A stretch of DNA of 64,000 nucleotides, taken from contig MPNW01000003.1 in assembly GCA_011800805.1 (NCBI GenBank), positions 115,056-179,055 of the forward strand, in the 5' to 3' direction. This DNA is from Hirudo medicinalis. Its lineage: Eukaryota > Annelida > Clitellata > Hirudinida > Hirudinidae. Shown here piece after piece: positions 1-12,485 of the stretch (positions are counted from its first letter, which is position 1; each line of letters starts with the position of its first letter). The notes beneath the pieces are model-generated. The model did not search any database. It saw only the letters and a program-made list of their open reading frames with translations, and had not been told where the DNA came from. Position numbers and translations under genes: made by a program.

Positions 1-1328
1 AAACTCCGCCCACTACATGATTAAAAGCAAATTTTCCCAGTTTATAAATAGAATAAACAAATAAATACAAAAGAAAATAATAAATTAAAAATAATAATAA
101 ATAGTATTAGCAACAGTCGTATTGTGTCGTGTTCGCAACCCAGTCTGTAGTGCCAGGGAGCGTCATCGGGTAGGGATGCTCTATATTTATGGTAGATCGA
201 TTAAAAATTACTTTTACATCCAGTTCGGACACATACGGCACTCGAAAGATCGGATAAATACAAATACGTGATGCGCGAACAGTGCTTGTATCAGTAATTG
301 GGGTAGCTGTTTTGAGACCTTAAAAGGACTGATTCATACTGGATAATATTCCCGGATGAGTTCCAATGCACGCTGGTAGCATGAATGCCTGTCTCCAGCC
401 ATCCTATGCCAAAGAAACTCATCCAGGTAAGAAGCAATTAGTTCGTCAGAGTCCCCCTCATTCGTTTGAACTTGTCCTCCGCACAAGTTCTCAACACCAT
501 TTGTGTGAGCACCATTTGGAGCGACAAAGGCAACAGAATGGTTTACAGTGGCATGTACCAAACCTGTGACAGCTTTGAGGTTTATGTAGGATGCCCACCG
601 ATCGCTCCAAACTGTCGTTCCTGTAGGGCAAATGATAAATGTTTAATTTACTAATAAAAAATTGTCGCTTATCGAGTCTATCACCTGGCAATATGAGCTG
701 CTATACGATTGATAGCAGTGTAGCAGCATCTCTCTTGGGTACTTCAACCTGGAAGGCCTCTTTTGTCTCTTGATATTTGCCACCAAAGATCCATCTCTGC
801 CTTCTTGGTCTTGATTCCTCGTCCTCTTTGGTGCTGAAACAACACTCATCAATTTGAACAACAAGCCCTGGACCTCCGATTTGTACAGGATGATCATTAT
901 CCAATACATACAGAGATCCCGGTGCATGTTGAACCAATCTAAACTTAACTACTTCATTTTCTGCCAAATAAGAAAAAAATCAGTTAAATAAGTCAGCTAA
1001 ATAAATTATCTGGAAAGATAATATTACCATAATGCATTTGTTCAGTGGTATGTTGCATTTTTCTTAAAAGTTTCCATGCCGTACTGATTTACTTGTACGG
1101 CATTGTTTGTTTGAGCATCTCCAGACATAACCATCGTTTGTGCTGTTTCTTGTGCACAACGTCATTGGTGACTGACATTGGCAGACTTTATGGTTGCTCA
1201 ATAAGCCGTGGTCCATAGCCCATCTCACCCTCATTTCATATGTATCATGATTTAGCTGTATAGAAAATATCCCGGAAATGTCGGGATATAGCCGCAAGTT
1301 ACTTTTAACCATTTAGTGAGCGGAGTTT
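1..1328 (-). mobile_element. Merlin-type DNA transposon, decayed copy with terminal inverted repeats
   Basis: The first 15 bases of the window (aaactccgcccacta) match the reverse complement of 1314-1328 at 14 of 15 positions, giving terminal inverted repeats about 1.3 kb apart. Between them the minus strand holds pieces of an IS1595/ISXO2-like (Merlin) DDE transposase in more than one frame. An N-terminal zinc-ribbon-like piece (CQCQ...CSNKQC) lies at 1064-1312. The first Asp is in QIDECCFS with QRWIFGG following (701-967). The second Asp is in WSDRWASY near 590-610. The Glu is in HTNGVENL, followed by YLDEFLWHR, at 334-561. Stops and frame shifts around 640-700 and 970-1060 break the gene, so it is a pseudogene. 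The element's left end coincides with the window edge, so longer repeats or a target-site duplication cannot be judged. Confidence 0.85.
110..267 (+). repeat. SINE copy A, nested in the Merlin element
   Basis: This segment contains the tRNA-like B-box region gtgtcgtgttcgcaaccc (124-141), and its 3' part ends in gatcggataaatacaaa. It matches the reverse complement of 41203-41365 along nearly its whole length. It shares only the head (caacagtcg...gtgtcgtgttcg) with the copies at 5.2 and 61.7 kb. The tRNA-like A box seen in the other copies is missing, so this copy is truncated at its 5' end. It lies between the Merlin left terminus and the transposase remnant, which suggests insertion into the Merlin element. 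Confidence 0.7.
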
Positions 1329-3039
1329 ATTTTGATGGGAGGAGTTCATTTTGTTATGAATATTGATTACCTCAGATTCGGCGGTTTTACCATATATTCA
1401 ATAGAGCGGCATATCCCCAAATTTTGTCTGTCGTAACAACAAAATTCATTATCTAGCTGACACTACCAAGGATTTATGCACAAATTTGTAACTGACTGCG
1501 GACTCGACACGGACATCATCTGATGGCCTATTTTTGTACTTTTCCGAAGCCAGATAGAACTAACTTCTGAGGAGTCAAGGGATTTTCTGATTGCTCGAAT
1601 GTGTACATCTCCCCAGGGATATTGCAGCACTGGGGATAGATGGGGCTGGGGTGTCCTCAAAATTTTGTGGAGGATGAATCCATGCACACCACTCTCAATA
1701 AATTACCCTGATTTATATTTCATAGAACCAAAGGACCATTTAGCCAAATCATTTCCCTAATTTTCTTGTGTCTGTGTGGTCTATGAACCAGAAGTGCAAT
1801 AAAATTAAGCTTAATTTGAGGCCAATATCAGTTTTCTCTTTACACTTATGCCATAACCAAGCCAATTTTCATTTCAAAACCAGTAAGACATTAATAATCC
1901 ACATTTATTAAGAAACAAAAAAGTGCTAATCTTCCAGTCATAATATCTTAATCATTTTTTGCCTCTCCTGGTCTTTCTTGGCAGTTCTAAAGAAAAGATT
2001 GTTTTATAAATAATGAAGAATTTGTTAATTTTTGCATTTTACCTTGATTCTCTAGAATTATGCCCTATTCTTTAGGCACATGGTTCTTTGCAAATTTCAA
2101 TAGCTGTTGTTCTCTCAGCTTTGTGACAGAGGCTAGAGTTGGCTTCAACCAAATATGACATGTCAATCATTTGCAACGTTGTCTCCCTAAAACTACCTCA
2201 GAAGCCAATATGGATATGCAATGAACTTTGCTGAGATGAAGATGGAACTACAGCATTATTCTAAATATATTGGCAAAGTGTTGAATCTTGCAATTTTTTG
2301 CAGTCTGTCTCAAACTAGATCTACTATGAATAACTGGTGTTGTTGCTTCTAACATTACTGCTTACCAAACCTCTTTTAGTACTTTTGTAATTTCTCATGC
2401 TAAGGGTTAGAATAAGTTTAAAATTTAAAATAAAAACAGCTAATTAAAAAAACTAATTTCCAAATGAAAATATTTTTATTCAAATATGCCTTTGTGTGAC
2501 CAATTTACTGAAAAAACTCTCAAAATTGCAATGTTTTACAAACAACTCCGGAGCCATCAATTGACTTTTTGCTGTAAAATATTTTGATCAACGTGATTTG
2601 CAGTAAAATAACTAGATGCATTTTCAAGTTAAATTTCATGTCCAATTTATGACAACAGTAAATATTAAATTAAATCAAAATAGTTTGCTTAATTACGCAA
2701 GTTACCAAGTTACAAATATTTAAATTTTATTACCGAAAACAAACAAATAGTCTGCCGAAAACAAATTTGAAACTTCCACCGAACAAATTAGTTTGTATTG
2801 ATATAAAAACAAATTTGTACAAGTTAGACCAAAACTACTCAACCACTCAATTGTGGTTGACAATTGGTTGTCAATTTTACGCTAAAATTTTTATAGCGCC
2901 CCTAAGCATACGCTCTTGCAACCCACCCCTGTTTCATTTAGCCTCGGTCCTATAATTTAAAAAGTAACTACCTGGAAACAGCTGCTAATTTTAAGTAAAC
3001 TTTTTCTAATAGTCCTAAAATAAAATAATGATTGTGTAT
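1329..3039. other. Intergenic, no gene recognised
   Basis: AT-rich DNA with only short open frames. A 74-codon minus-strand frame at 1463-1687 has no family resemblance that I can name. Just right of the Merlin terminus, ggagtttattttg (1323-1335) is followed by a near copy, ggagttcattttg, so the terminus may have a duplicated neighbour. Nothing else is supported. Confidence 0.4.
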
Positions 3040-4745
3040 TTTTTATTGAGTCGCGCAACACTTCATTTATTACAGAGAAAGAAAACAAACAAACAATTTA
3101 AGAGAGTGAACATTAGACAGTAAATTAAAGCAATACAAAAAAAAAGATACAAATGCACTCTCATAATGTCTTACAACTACTTGACTAAAGTGATTACAAG
3201 CCCTAAGGGAGAATTCCCGCTAACGGACGACCAATATGAAACACGAATTTAAGTAGATGTGACTAAATTGGAGCACATTAAATTATTGAAACATTGGTGA
3301 GTCAATTATGAATTGTTTATATAGACGTTTAAATGCGTTTGGCTGATTAGTAATAAATGTTGGAATTTTTGTATATATTTTTGGTCCCAGATAAAGAATA
3401 GAGCGACGTTTAACATTGGATTTAACGAAAACAGGTCTACATTTTTGAGATGAACGCACATCGTAGGAATGGACAGATGATGTTTTCGAAAATAACGGAT
3501 GGAATAGGGTGGGCAACATGTGATGGTCAAATTTATACATGAGAATACCTGCGTGGAAAAAATCGATTTCATGAACCCGAAGTATCTTTAGTTGTTTAAA
3601 AATAGGCTCTGTATGAGTATTGAAAGGTAAGCATAATGCAACAAGTAGAAATTTTTTTTGAAGAATAAGTAACAGATGTAAGGTAGTGGAGTAATTGGAT
3701 GCCCAGATTAAGTTGTAATAATTTAGATGTGGATATATGAGGGAGTAGTATAAAGTGATGGATGTTTTTGTATTAAAGAGAAATTATGCCAATATTACCG
3801 GAAATCTTACTGATTAGATGATTGATGTGTAATTTGAAAGAAAGATGTTCATCCACAATAAGGCCAAGAAACTTACAAAAACCAACACGAGACACAGGAG
3901 AGCCAGCGATACAAATAGAGAGATCATCGAGGGATAATTTTTTTTCTAGAGCCATGGAATATCATATAAACCGTTTTCTTGACATGTAACGACAAACAAT
4001 TAGCACCACATCAATACGCTACTTTTCCAAGTTCAGTATTCATGATATTATGCATGTGCACTATATCACTGCCAGATATGAATACATTCGTATCATCAGC
4101 GAAAAGTCAAAACTCCGAAATCTCGGAGGAATTGCATAAATCATTAACATAAACCTAAAATAGAAGAGGACCTAATACAGAACCTTGTGGAACGCCAAAA
4201 TTAACAGATGTGGCATATGATACAAAGTTATTGAACGAAACCAATTGAGTCCGATTGTTCAAGTAACTTCTATACCAAATTAAACATGTGCCTCTGATAC
4301 CATAGTAATGTAATTTATCCATTAAAATGTCATGATTGACAGTATCAACTGCTTTGGCGAGATCCAAAAAAACACCAATTGTAAGGTTTCCTTGGTCTAA
4401 GGCATCGGAGATCTTGGAATTGTAGGAGTGAAATTGGCATGTATGTCGAATGGTTTTGTCGAAAACCGAATTGGTTTTCTTTAATGACGGAGAATTTTTA
4501 TAGGAATGAACTAGTTTTATTAAACATGGTTTTCTCAAAAATATTTGAAAAATATGGAAGGACTGATATTGGTCTGTAGTTCAAAATATTTTCCCTGGTA
4601 TAAGATTTAAGTAGAGGGATCACTTTTGCAATTTTTAAGGCATCCGGGACTACTCCAGAATTGAACGAACAATTTATTATTGCTGCCAGAATATGTGCAA
4701 ATACTGATACTGAAATTTTCGCAAGATTTTAACTTTATAAATTCT
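3040..4745 (-). mobile_element. Non-LTR retrotransposon (LINE) fragment, reverse transcriptase end
   Basis: On the minus strand, reading down from about 4740, reverse transcriptase pieces appear in order. They are NYRPISVLPYFSNIFEK (about 4540-4600), FLDLAKAVDTVNHDIL, then FGVPQGSVLGPLLF (4155-4538), and a shifted frame containing the FADDTN catalytic motif (about 4090-4110). The typical LINE C-terminus HSYDVRSS...ILYLGPKIYTKIP follows at 3283-3540. Downstream, 3040-3280 resembles a LINE 3' untranslated region ending near the A/T-rich tract at 3130-3150. Frame shifts around the ADD box and a missing N-terminal half show a dead, 5'-truncated copy of a CR1/Jockey-like element; the exact clade is not resolved. 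Confidence 0.85.
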
Positions 4746-5230
4746 TTTTAGTAAATAAAAAATTATTAATTTAAGTTTGTAAAGTCTTAACTTTTAAAGA
4801 TACGGACTATGCCCCCTGAAGCTTATGAATATTAAGTGCGCTAATCATCTATGCTCTTCAGCTTTAGCCTAGCCGATAAACAGCTGAACTATAAACATGT
4901 TATCTGATAGTTCCATTAAATGTAACAAATTTAAATTTATTTTATAATATCATTATGCATTCTTAAATTTTGAAATAAGATTTATTGGGATATCAGCCTA
5001 ATTACTTTTTGCGGGTTTTATATATTAAACTTATAACTTATGCTTCTTAATAACTTATAATTAACTTAATAATTATAATAACTTATAATTATAATAATAT
5101 AATTTAGCAAAAACTTCAGAACGAACTATTAAGCACTGTTGAAGGCGATTAGACGTGCTCCAGCCTCCTTGGAAACATCCCTCTTGCAATTACATTTCAT
5201 AAATCCCTACAGACACTTAAAATATGCCAG
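4746..5230. other. Intergenic, AT-rich simple sequence
   Basis: No coding signal is seen. Positions 5030-5105 are a low-complexity run of imperfect repeats of ataacttataatt. Confidence 0.4.
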
Positions 5231-5402
5231 GAGGTGTAAGTTGGCTCAGAGGGTAGCATTTCTGCGAACGACAGTGAAAGCAACAGTCGCTATGTGTCGT
5301 GTTCGACACCCAGCTTGCAACGCCACAATGCGCCCCTGGGAACCGGCGCGACATAAATGGTCCAAGCGCTCTCGACGCTCACGCTTATGGCGTTATATAT
5401 AT
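5231..5402 (+). repeat. SINE copy B, tRNA-derived head with A and B boxes
   Basis: An A-box-like tggctcagaggg (5242-5253) and a B-box-like tgttcgacacc (5300-5310) are spaced about 47 bp apart, as expected for an internal Pol III promoter from a tRNA. The element runs on to a distinct tail, acgcttatggcgttatatatataa. The whole segment matches the reverse complement of 61640-61815 (copy D). Confidence 0.75.
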
Positions 5403-5775
5403 AAACACACATACATATTGAATAGTTTCATCCCAACAATAACTTTGGTAACTTCAATTCTGCCATCGCTTCAGCGCGATTTTCCACCCTCTCCTCTCTG
5501 CGATGTAATCAATCCAGCAACTTATTGAATACTACTAAACTCTGCGGTCGCTGGCAGTAACCACCAAGCATCTACGTTACCCATCGCCGAATTGTAGCAT
5601 GTTACGGAAATATAGAAACAGTGATTTTGCCAACCACCCAAAGCATCTCAGTAATGTCCTTAATTTGGCAACCACATTTAATCCATAACCACATTCACAT
5701 ATAATTAAGTAGTTGCAGTCACATTATATCATACTCAGGATGAATAAAATCACCATCGCAGAAAATTCATTTTTA

Positions 5776-7849
5776 TCAGGAGTCACAATTTTCCACAACA
5801 TTGAAGTAATCTTTCAAAGGCATGATGGCATATGACAGTGACAGAAAATTTTCCTAAAAATAAGAAACACTAGTTGAAGAAAAGTTAAAAACATATTGAT
5901 AAGATTCAACTCACAAGAACATCTCCATTTGAGAAAACACTCCAAAGCTTTTCAACACCAAGTAATGGATTAATTAGGTAACCACCAACAAAGAAAATGA
6001 CCTGAATGAATTAAGCATAACTATCAGATGATTGCAACACAATACAAGCCCAGATCTATGAATCACTTGAGTCTCTGGAGGTATCTCCAGCCTCTCTTCA
6101 AGAAAATTTTGGGCATCTTTCATTGTCGATGATATTGGGAGACTGAAGTAGGCTTTAAGAGGAGGCTGGTAATTTGCAATTATTAATGTCACAATCATCA
6201 AAACCATCATAAAAAATCTGGTCCAACCTTTGTGGTGAAATTTTCAGTGCAACACCTTTGAGAATATAATCACATTTAATAACTTATCCATAAATCAACT
6301 TCAAATAATCTCTCAAAACTTCTTAAGCAAAAAGTGATAGTTGTCAAATTTGATCTTATCACTACAGCATGAGAGTGTTAAACTGCTTTGGCTCTCTACA
6401 AATTATTTCCATGAACATAGAATTTGATTCAATTCTATATTTAAACCTTACAGAAAATGTTAGCTAATCACATTACATTTTGTGCTTCCAATAATTGTCC
6501 AATTGAAAAACAAACACACCCCAGAAGATTGATTTCAAAGCCCACGTGGATGTCCTTAGGTTCTGACTTCATGTCTTTAGAACGTCGTTTTTTTGAAATC
6601 TTTTTGTATTGTAAAAATTTGGTTGCTTCTTGGATGTCACTTTTTTTTTCTTCTTTAGAATGAAATTAGATGTCAAATCAACATTAAGCTACTCGTAAAC
6701 TTCATGTAATTGGACAAACATTTCAGACCTTTTATGCTCGGAAGACCAGGAGATTGCATTTTTGCCAAAAATGACTGTTCCCTTGTCTTTTCCTCTAAAA
6801 AGTAGAATTATGATATTGTGGACACATACAAAAAATGAGTTTGATATTTTATTCACAAACCAAACCTTTTTCAACTCCAGGTAAGAGTTTGTAAAGGAGA
6901 TCTTGAATTATGGAATCACTTCTAAAAATATTAAGAATAATTAAATCTGATTAATCTATGATAAAACCATTAACACAATAATCAACAGAATTTTCATGCG
7001 AACTTCTAAAACAAAATGATGGACTTCAAATTAGGAAACCATTACTCAAAAAGCATAATCAGCATCATTATAAAAATACCAAAAATATCATTTAACCTGA
7101 GATTAACAAGTGGATCGGTAGGATGGATGAGAATATTACACTTTGGACAATTGAGGTTAAAAGTGAAATGCTTTACAATGCAACTCTTGCAAACTGCAAA
7201 AGATACTAACAGTAGTTAAACTTTTTTTCTGATTAACCTAACTAGAATTTAGAATTCATGTTAGAATTTCTGTTCATTTAAGCCTTAGAGAGAAATTAAG
7301 AGCAAAGAAATTAAACAAAACCAAATATATTCCCTCAAAAATATAAATACTAACAAGTATGTAGACATTCTGTAATGGTTGTTGCTTTGTACAAATAACC
7401 ATTGCAGATTGAACATTTGAAGCATTCACTTATTGAGGAAGAGCAAACTTTCACAACTGGTTCCTCTCCGACAGAGTCAGACAATGCTTTTATCATCTTC
7501 AATCTTCTTTTCAACTTCAAATTGATTAAGAATATACCAAATTAAGTGATCACATAAAGATTTACAAAGGAAATATTTCGTTTACCTTTGCTGACAATAT
7601 TTTATTTGAGATGCACATCTGAGATTTGCCATTTATTTTGTTGGTCGATTTAGGAGACTTTCTTGGGGTTTGCATTCGTACAGTTTCCTTAAAATCAAAG
7701 CCACTAGTCGATATCCGTTTGCTCTTCGATGAAATGATGTTTGAACCGGTAAGAGACTTGTATGTCCCCTTGCTAGGCCTTTTAAAATTTTGTAGACGTT
7801 TTTCTGACGGAACTGGTGACATGTCAAAAATCAGTTCCAAATTCTCCAC
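5776..7849 (-). CDS. PCGF6: Polycomb group RING finger protein, PCGF6-like
   Basis: This is a chromatin protein of non-canonical PRC1. The RING domain pairs with RING1 for histone H2A ubiquitylation. Exon 1 (7586-7849) encodes an 88-residue Ser/Lys-rich N-terminus from MENLEL. Exon 2 (7355-7514) and exon 3 (7097-7193) encode the [23 protein letters not shown], then CKSCIVKHF and [10 protein letters not shown]. Exons 2 and 3 join in phase. Exon 4 (about 6870-6921) gives [17 protein letters not shown], the usual post-RING helix. Further exons lie near 6745-6810 and 6500-6660. The RAWUL ubiquitin-like domain is spread over exons near 6010-6200 ([20 protein letters not shown]) and 5895-5990. The last exon (5776-5853) carries the ending and a TGA stop. 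The ECLHTFCKSCIV stretch and the long N-terminus point to PCGF6 over PCGF1-5. Middle exon borders are approximate. Confidence 0.88.
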
Positions 7850-9801
7850 CTTATATTAATCTCTTGAACGAACGCTGGGTATAGTTGAGTGTTTATTACG
7901 CCGGCGCAGTCAATTAGCTAATAATATTATCACGGTAAATAAATCTTTTTAGGAGAGTGAAAATACTTAGAAAATATAAAATATAGAAATAATCTCTATT
8001 TATTGAGAAAAATACTTAATTAGAAATCTCAGTTCGAACCGAACACCGGAAGTCAACGAGATTAATTGAAAAATCCAAGAAAACGCTGCTTGATAACTGT
8101 CATCTGAATTACCGAAGTACATGACAAATTTAAGTTTTTAAAATTAATTGTTTAAAGTAACGCTATGTTAATCTAAAATAACATCTTAATTAAGAAGTAT
8201 AAAACGAGAAATCTCAAGATTGCTTTTATCAGAGATATAAAATGTTAAAAGGCACAAATGTTGAGATTCGCATGTATGTTGGTAGACATTCGATAAATTA
8301 GTTATTTCGAAAGCGGCGTTAGTGGTTGGTACACTTTATTTATCCCTGGATTCCAATTTAATCCATTGTTAAATTGACCTCCAAACAATTACCAAGTAAG
8401 ATTGTTCTTTCGCTAGCAATAAAGTAGTTTAAAAAACTTTATATCTTTTTTGTCTAAGGCCTTATTTTTTATGACGAATGTAATAAAAGGAATTTCCTTA
8501 ACATAACTTTTGATGGCTTACAGCAGTTGGGAGTTATAAATTATTTCAAAGAAAGTAGTAACCCATATGATCCATGACAGAAATGTTGGGAAGAGGAGAA
8601 TTATTAATCTTTACAGTCTGTAAATACCTTTTACTTTTTAAAGATAATTATTTGGACGTTGTGCTGAACTTTGAGATATCCACATTATTTTCTAAAGAAT
8701 AAGTGAGAGTTTGCACCATAATATAATGAAGTGAATTGACAATTTTGACCAGCCTATTTGACTCCGCGGCATCGGTTTATTTAACCAAAACGGAAGAAAA
8801 CAGAACTTGTCTTCAACCTCCCCTCGCGATAACGGCGTCCCCACTGGGAGTGCACAATTCCAAACGATCAAGTTACTTCAATTGGGTCTCGGAAAAGCAA
8901 AAAAAAAAGTCATCAGATGACGGTCAAGTATGTAGCCAGTTTGGGGGATGCTCGACTGATATATGTTTGTATGCAGGATGCATAAAAATGTTTTCGTAGC
9001 CGAGGGCCTTACCTAAAAACTCACAAGTCAAATTTTGAAAACTATTTGCTATATTATTAACTAGTATTCCAACACAAATAATTAAAATGTCAAATTATTT
9101 GGTCTTGAATTAAGATAGCGGTTGATTTTATTTTGGAGACACAACTTAACAATTTTACAACCTCAATCAGGAAGGTTATTTGGCAATCGCGCTGATTTCT
9201 GTTGCCTCCCGATTTGTTTTTGATTTCATAATTTTTTCAATAAAATCTCTTGAACTTATGGTTAGCTAGATTCAGAAGCAACATGAAGTTTTTCGGCCGA
9301 TTTAATAAAAGATTTGGAAAGGCAGAACCATCTGGAAATATCTGAAATGACTGTCCGGGAATTAATTTCAAGCCACATTTATTTAAAACGAATTTTCAAA
9401 AAAATTAGTGTTAGAATGTAATATTAGTGTTAGTTACAAATCGCATTCCAACTATTTTAATGTTAATTACATTGCTGATCCTTATGAGAGACAAACGATT
9501 TGTTTAGAGTATCTAGTAAAATGTTAACACTTTCCGCGCTTTGAACCATTCATTATTAGGGAGAACATTCGCTCGACTAGTCATGAATACAACGTTTGCA
9601 CACGACAGGAAGAATTGTCATAAACTCTTCGCTAGTAGAACAACAATGCAAGTATAGCTATTTTTAGTGAACCTATTCTAATGCCTTTTACGATGATATA
9701 TTTAATGATGCCACGTCATTTATTTCTAGATAATGTAGCTTAGATGTGTCTTTATAAGTTAGCCGATAAGCTGAATATTTAACGATTAGACAAACGTCAA
9801 A
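7850..9801. other. Intergenic between PCGF6 and GALNT
   Basis: This must hold the divergent 5' ends of the minus-strand PCGF6 gene and the plus-strand GALNT gene. One 87-codon plus-strand frame (8736-8999) has no recognisable domain. No TATA box, RNA gene or transposon protein was identified. Confidence 0.4.
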
Positions 9802-12165
9802 ATGGCCGACTCTTCAAATAATGTGAAGAACAAGAGACACAGGAACTCTTCCTCAATATTACGTTGTTTCGCTGATTTGGTCCTTGTTTTCATCATCACT
9901 TCAACTCTCCTCATGATTTTTGTAAGTAGAATCCAACATCGCGAAACCACGAAAGAGAAGCTGAAGTCACTGAAAGATGATTACAAAGAACGAGAAAGGC
10001 TGGAAAGATTGAAAAAGCTCCAGAAGGAAATTTTCCGAAATCCGAACAGACCTCCCGATTCCACATACAACATTAACGTAACACTCAGCGAACACATTTC
10101 CCTCGAAAGAAACGTCACAGATACCAGACCTCGCCTATGTCGTCGTCATTATGACCTGAGCATTCTTCCGACTGTTTCTGTGGTGATCCCCTTCTACAAT
10201 GATGCTCTTTCAATGATACTCAGGACAGTGCACAGTGTACTTTTGAGGACTCCGAAGCAGCTCCTGAAAGAGGTCAGTTAGAGGTAGAGACTTCATTCGA
10301 TGCGATTATTCTCACTTTAGGAAGATATGGAGAGTTCTTCAATTTTATTTGGCATTTTCGTTATATTTTTATTTACAAATATATCATGTAATCCTTAAAT
10401 TTTGTAAATACTAGATCACACATTTCATACGTATTTATTATTTTCTGCAATGTTCGTGCACTAGGTTATCATTGTGGATGATCATAGTCCGAACCAAGAT
10501 CTTCACGAACCTTTAGAAACCTATCTGAGACTCCTGCCAAAGAAGGTTCATCTGATTCGCATGCAGAAACGTGAGGGACTGATCAGAGCTCGCCTAACTG
10601 GGGCTAACATGGCCACGGGAGACGTCATCATGTTTCAAGATGCTCATACTGAAAGTAACGAGGGATGGGCAGAGCCAATGCTTTATGAAATATACAAGAA
10701 CCCAAAAACTGTCATCCAGCCACACGTAGATCAGATAGATACGATGACACTAAACTACATCGGTAACCAGGGCCCTGTTCCCAGAGGAGGTTTCAGTTGG
10801 GATCTGAGGTTAAATTGATTGCATGAGAAATTAAATAGCAAATCATTTCTTTAAATTCCTAATCTTGACATGAAAAGTAAACCTTTACGTTAGCTAAAGT
10901 AGACATAATTAACGATAGCCAATTTGTTGAAAAAATGTACTAAAATAATCACAAAACACAATTAAAATTGATTAAAATATCGCAGGTACGTCTGGATGGA
11001 AATGCCAGAACACGAGGCTCGCAGAATGAACTACCAGCATGAATATATGGCTCACAGAACCCCAACACTGGTTGGATGTGCCATTGCCATAAGGAAAGAT
11101 TTTTTTTTTGCCATAGGGGGATTTGATGATGACATGAAAATATGGGGTGCTGAAAATATTGAACTTGGTTTCAGAGCTTGGCTTTGTGGGGGACAGGTTG
11201 TTTCACTTTTTTTTAATACATGTAACGTACGCATAAAATTTTTTTATAAGCAATTAGATTTTTGTTGTAATATTTCAAAGATGAGGTTTTTTCTCTTGTA
11301 AAATTATAAAATTTTTATAGAAATATCAATAATTTAATAAGATTAGAATTTTGAATTAGAATGTTTGAATTTCCAGGTCCTCAATCACCCATGTTCGAGA
11401 GTGGCTCATGTTTTTAAACCGTTTGCTTACTCCTTTGATGGTCATCGAGAAAAAATTGTTCAGAAGAATCAAATGAGAGTTGCAGAACTGTGGATGGATG
11501 ATTGGAAAAAATTCTACCTCGCTTCAACTTACAATTGGCCGACGAAACACGTTTCGTTTGATAAAGAGGAAAAAGAAAGTTTGGAAAGACGGAAAATAAT
11601 GAAAGCAAATCTTAAGTGCAACACTTTTAAATGGTACATGGAAACGATAATACCTGAGGTACCAACACCTCCTCTTAATTCTGTTTTCTATGGAGAACTC
11701 TTCAATCTCAAATCGGAACTATGTTTCTTCGTCACCTCTAAGGGTTACGTCGGGTTGACTTCATTCTGCTATTTCCATAGACTACTGCCTCAAAATATAT
11801 TTTACATTGATATCAATCAAAGACTTCTCTATCGCAATCGCTGCATTCTTGTTGACAACAGCACAAAACTACTAAAAGTTGGTTACTGCCGCAAGGAAGG
11901 AACTTATCCTATGGAAAAGTGGGACGTTAAACGTCACAGCGAGGTAGAAGGAATACTCTTTGTAAATATTCAAATGAGATTGGAAGAGGGATTTCAGCGT
12001 TTTTGTGTTACTCAAGTCACCAACGTTTCCCCAGTCCATTATGGGGATCAGATGCCCCAATTAATGCCGTGTCAAGAAAATGATTTCTTTCAAAAGTGGC
12101 GCTGGACATACAAGTTTGACTTCAGTTATGACTGGGATCATTTCAGCACCGACATTGAAGGATAA
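9802..12165 (+). CDS. Polypeptide N-acetylgalactosaminyltransferase, GALNT8/9/17/18 group
   Basis: A Golgi type II enzyme family that transfers GalNAc from UDP-GalNAc to Ser/Thr to start mucin O-glycans. Four exons (9802-10272, 10465-10808, 10986-11196, 11377-12165) join in phase into 604 residues. A short basic cytosolic tail precedes a transmembrane helix at about residues 21-43, then a charged stem. The GT-A domain shows PTVSVVIPFYND, VIIVDDHS, the metal-binding D-x-H in FQDAHTE, WGAENIELGFRAW and PCSRVAHVFK. A C-terminal ricin-type lectin domain follows NTFKWYMETIIPE, from about residue 425. TPTLVGCAIAI replaces the usual MAGG loop. That change, together with SRVAH and AELWMDDWK, resembles the GALNT8/9/17/18 group. 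The TAA stop overlaps a possible poly(A) signal, aataaa (12165-12170). Confidence 0.92.
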
Positions 12166-12382
12166 ATAAATGCATTGAAGTGAATTTTCAACTGGCGTTA
12201 AACGTTTGGGATTCAGTTATAAAACTGTCTTGTTTTCTTGAAAAGATCATATGCAGCCCTGTTTATTTGAAACTTAAAATAATGCTAAACATGGAAATAA
12301 CAATAGTAAACATAATTAAATTCAACTTAAAAACATAAATCTCAAATCAATCTCCTAATTAACAAGCAAATGTGTGAGGATC

Positions 12383-12485
12383 AATGCAAAGGTATTCTCT
12401 CAAAAGAAGGCACATTTCTCACCTCTCCCTCTGACATTGCAAATAGCTTCAAGGTTTACTTCGCCAACATTGGATATCACACAAC
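12383..12485 (+). mobile_element. LINE fragment, pre-reverse-transcriptase segment
   Basis: The plus strand translates to KGILSKEGTFLTSPSDIANS followed by FKVYFANIG. This is the linker between endonuclease and reverse transcriptase found in many LINEs (the typical form is ...IANAFNDYFANIG). It is a short orphan piece just downstream of GALNT, with no flanking frame intact. Confidence 0.7.

Noticed and set aside
8030..8060. Sequence agttcgaacc resembling a tRNA B box
   Set aside because: No A box or cloverleaf-forming arms upstream; not a tRNA gene.
8736..8999. 87-codon plus-strand frame
   Set aside because: No domain, no splice partner and no similarity that I can name; it may be chance.
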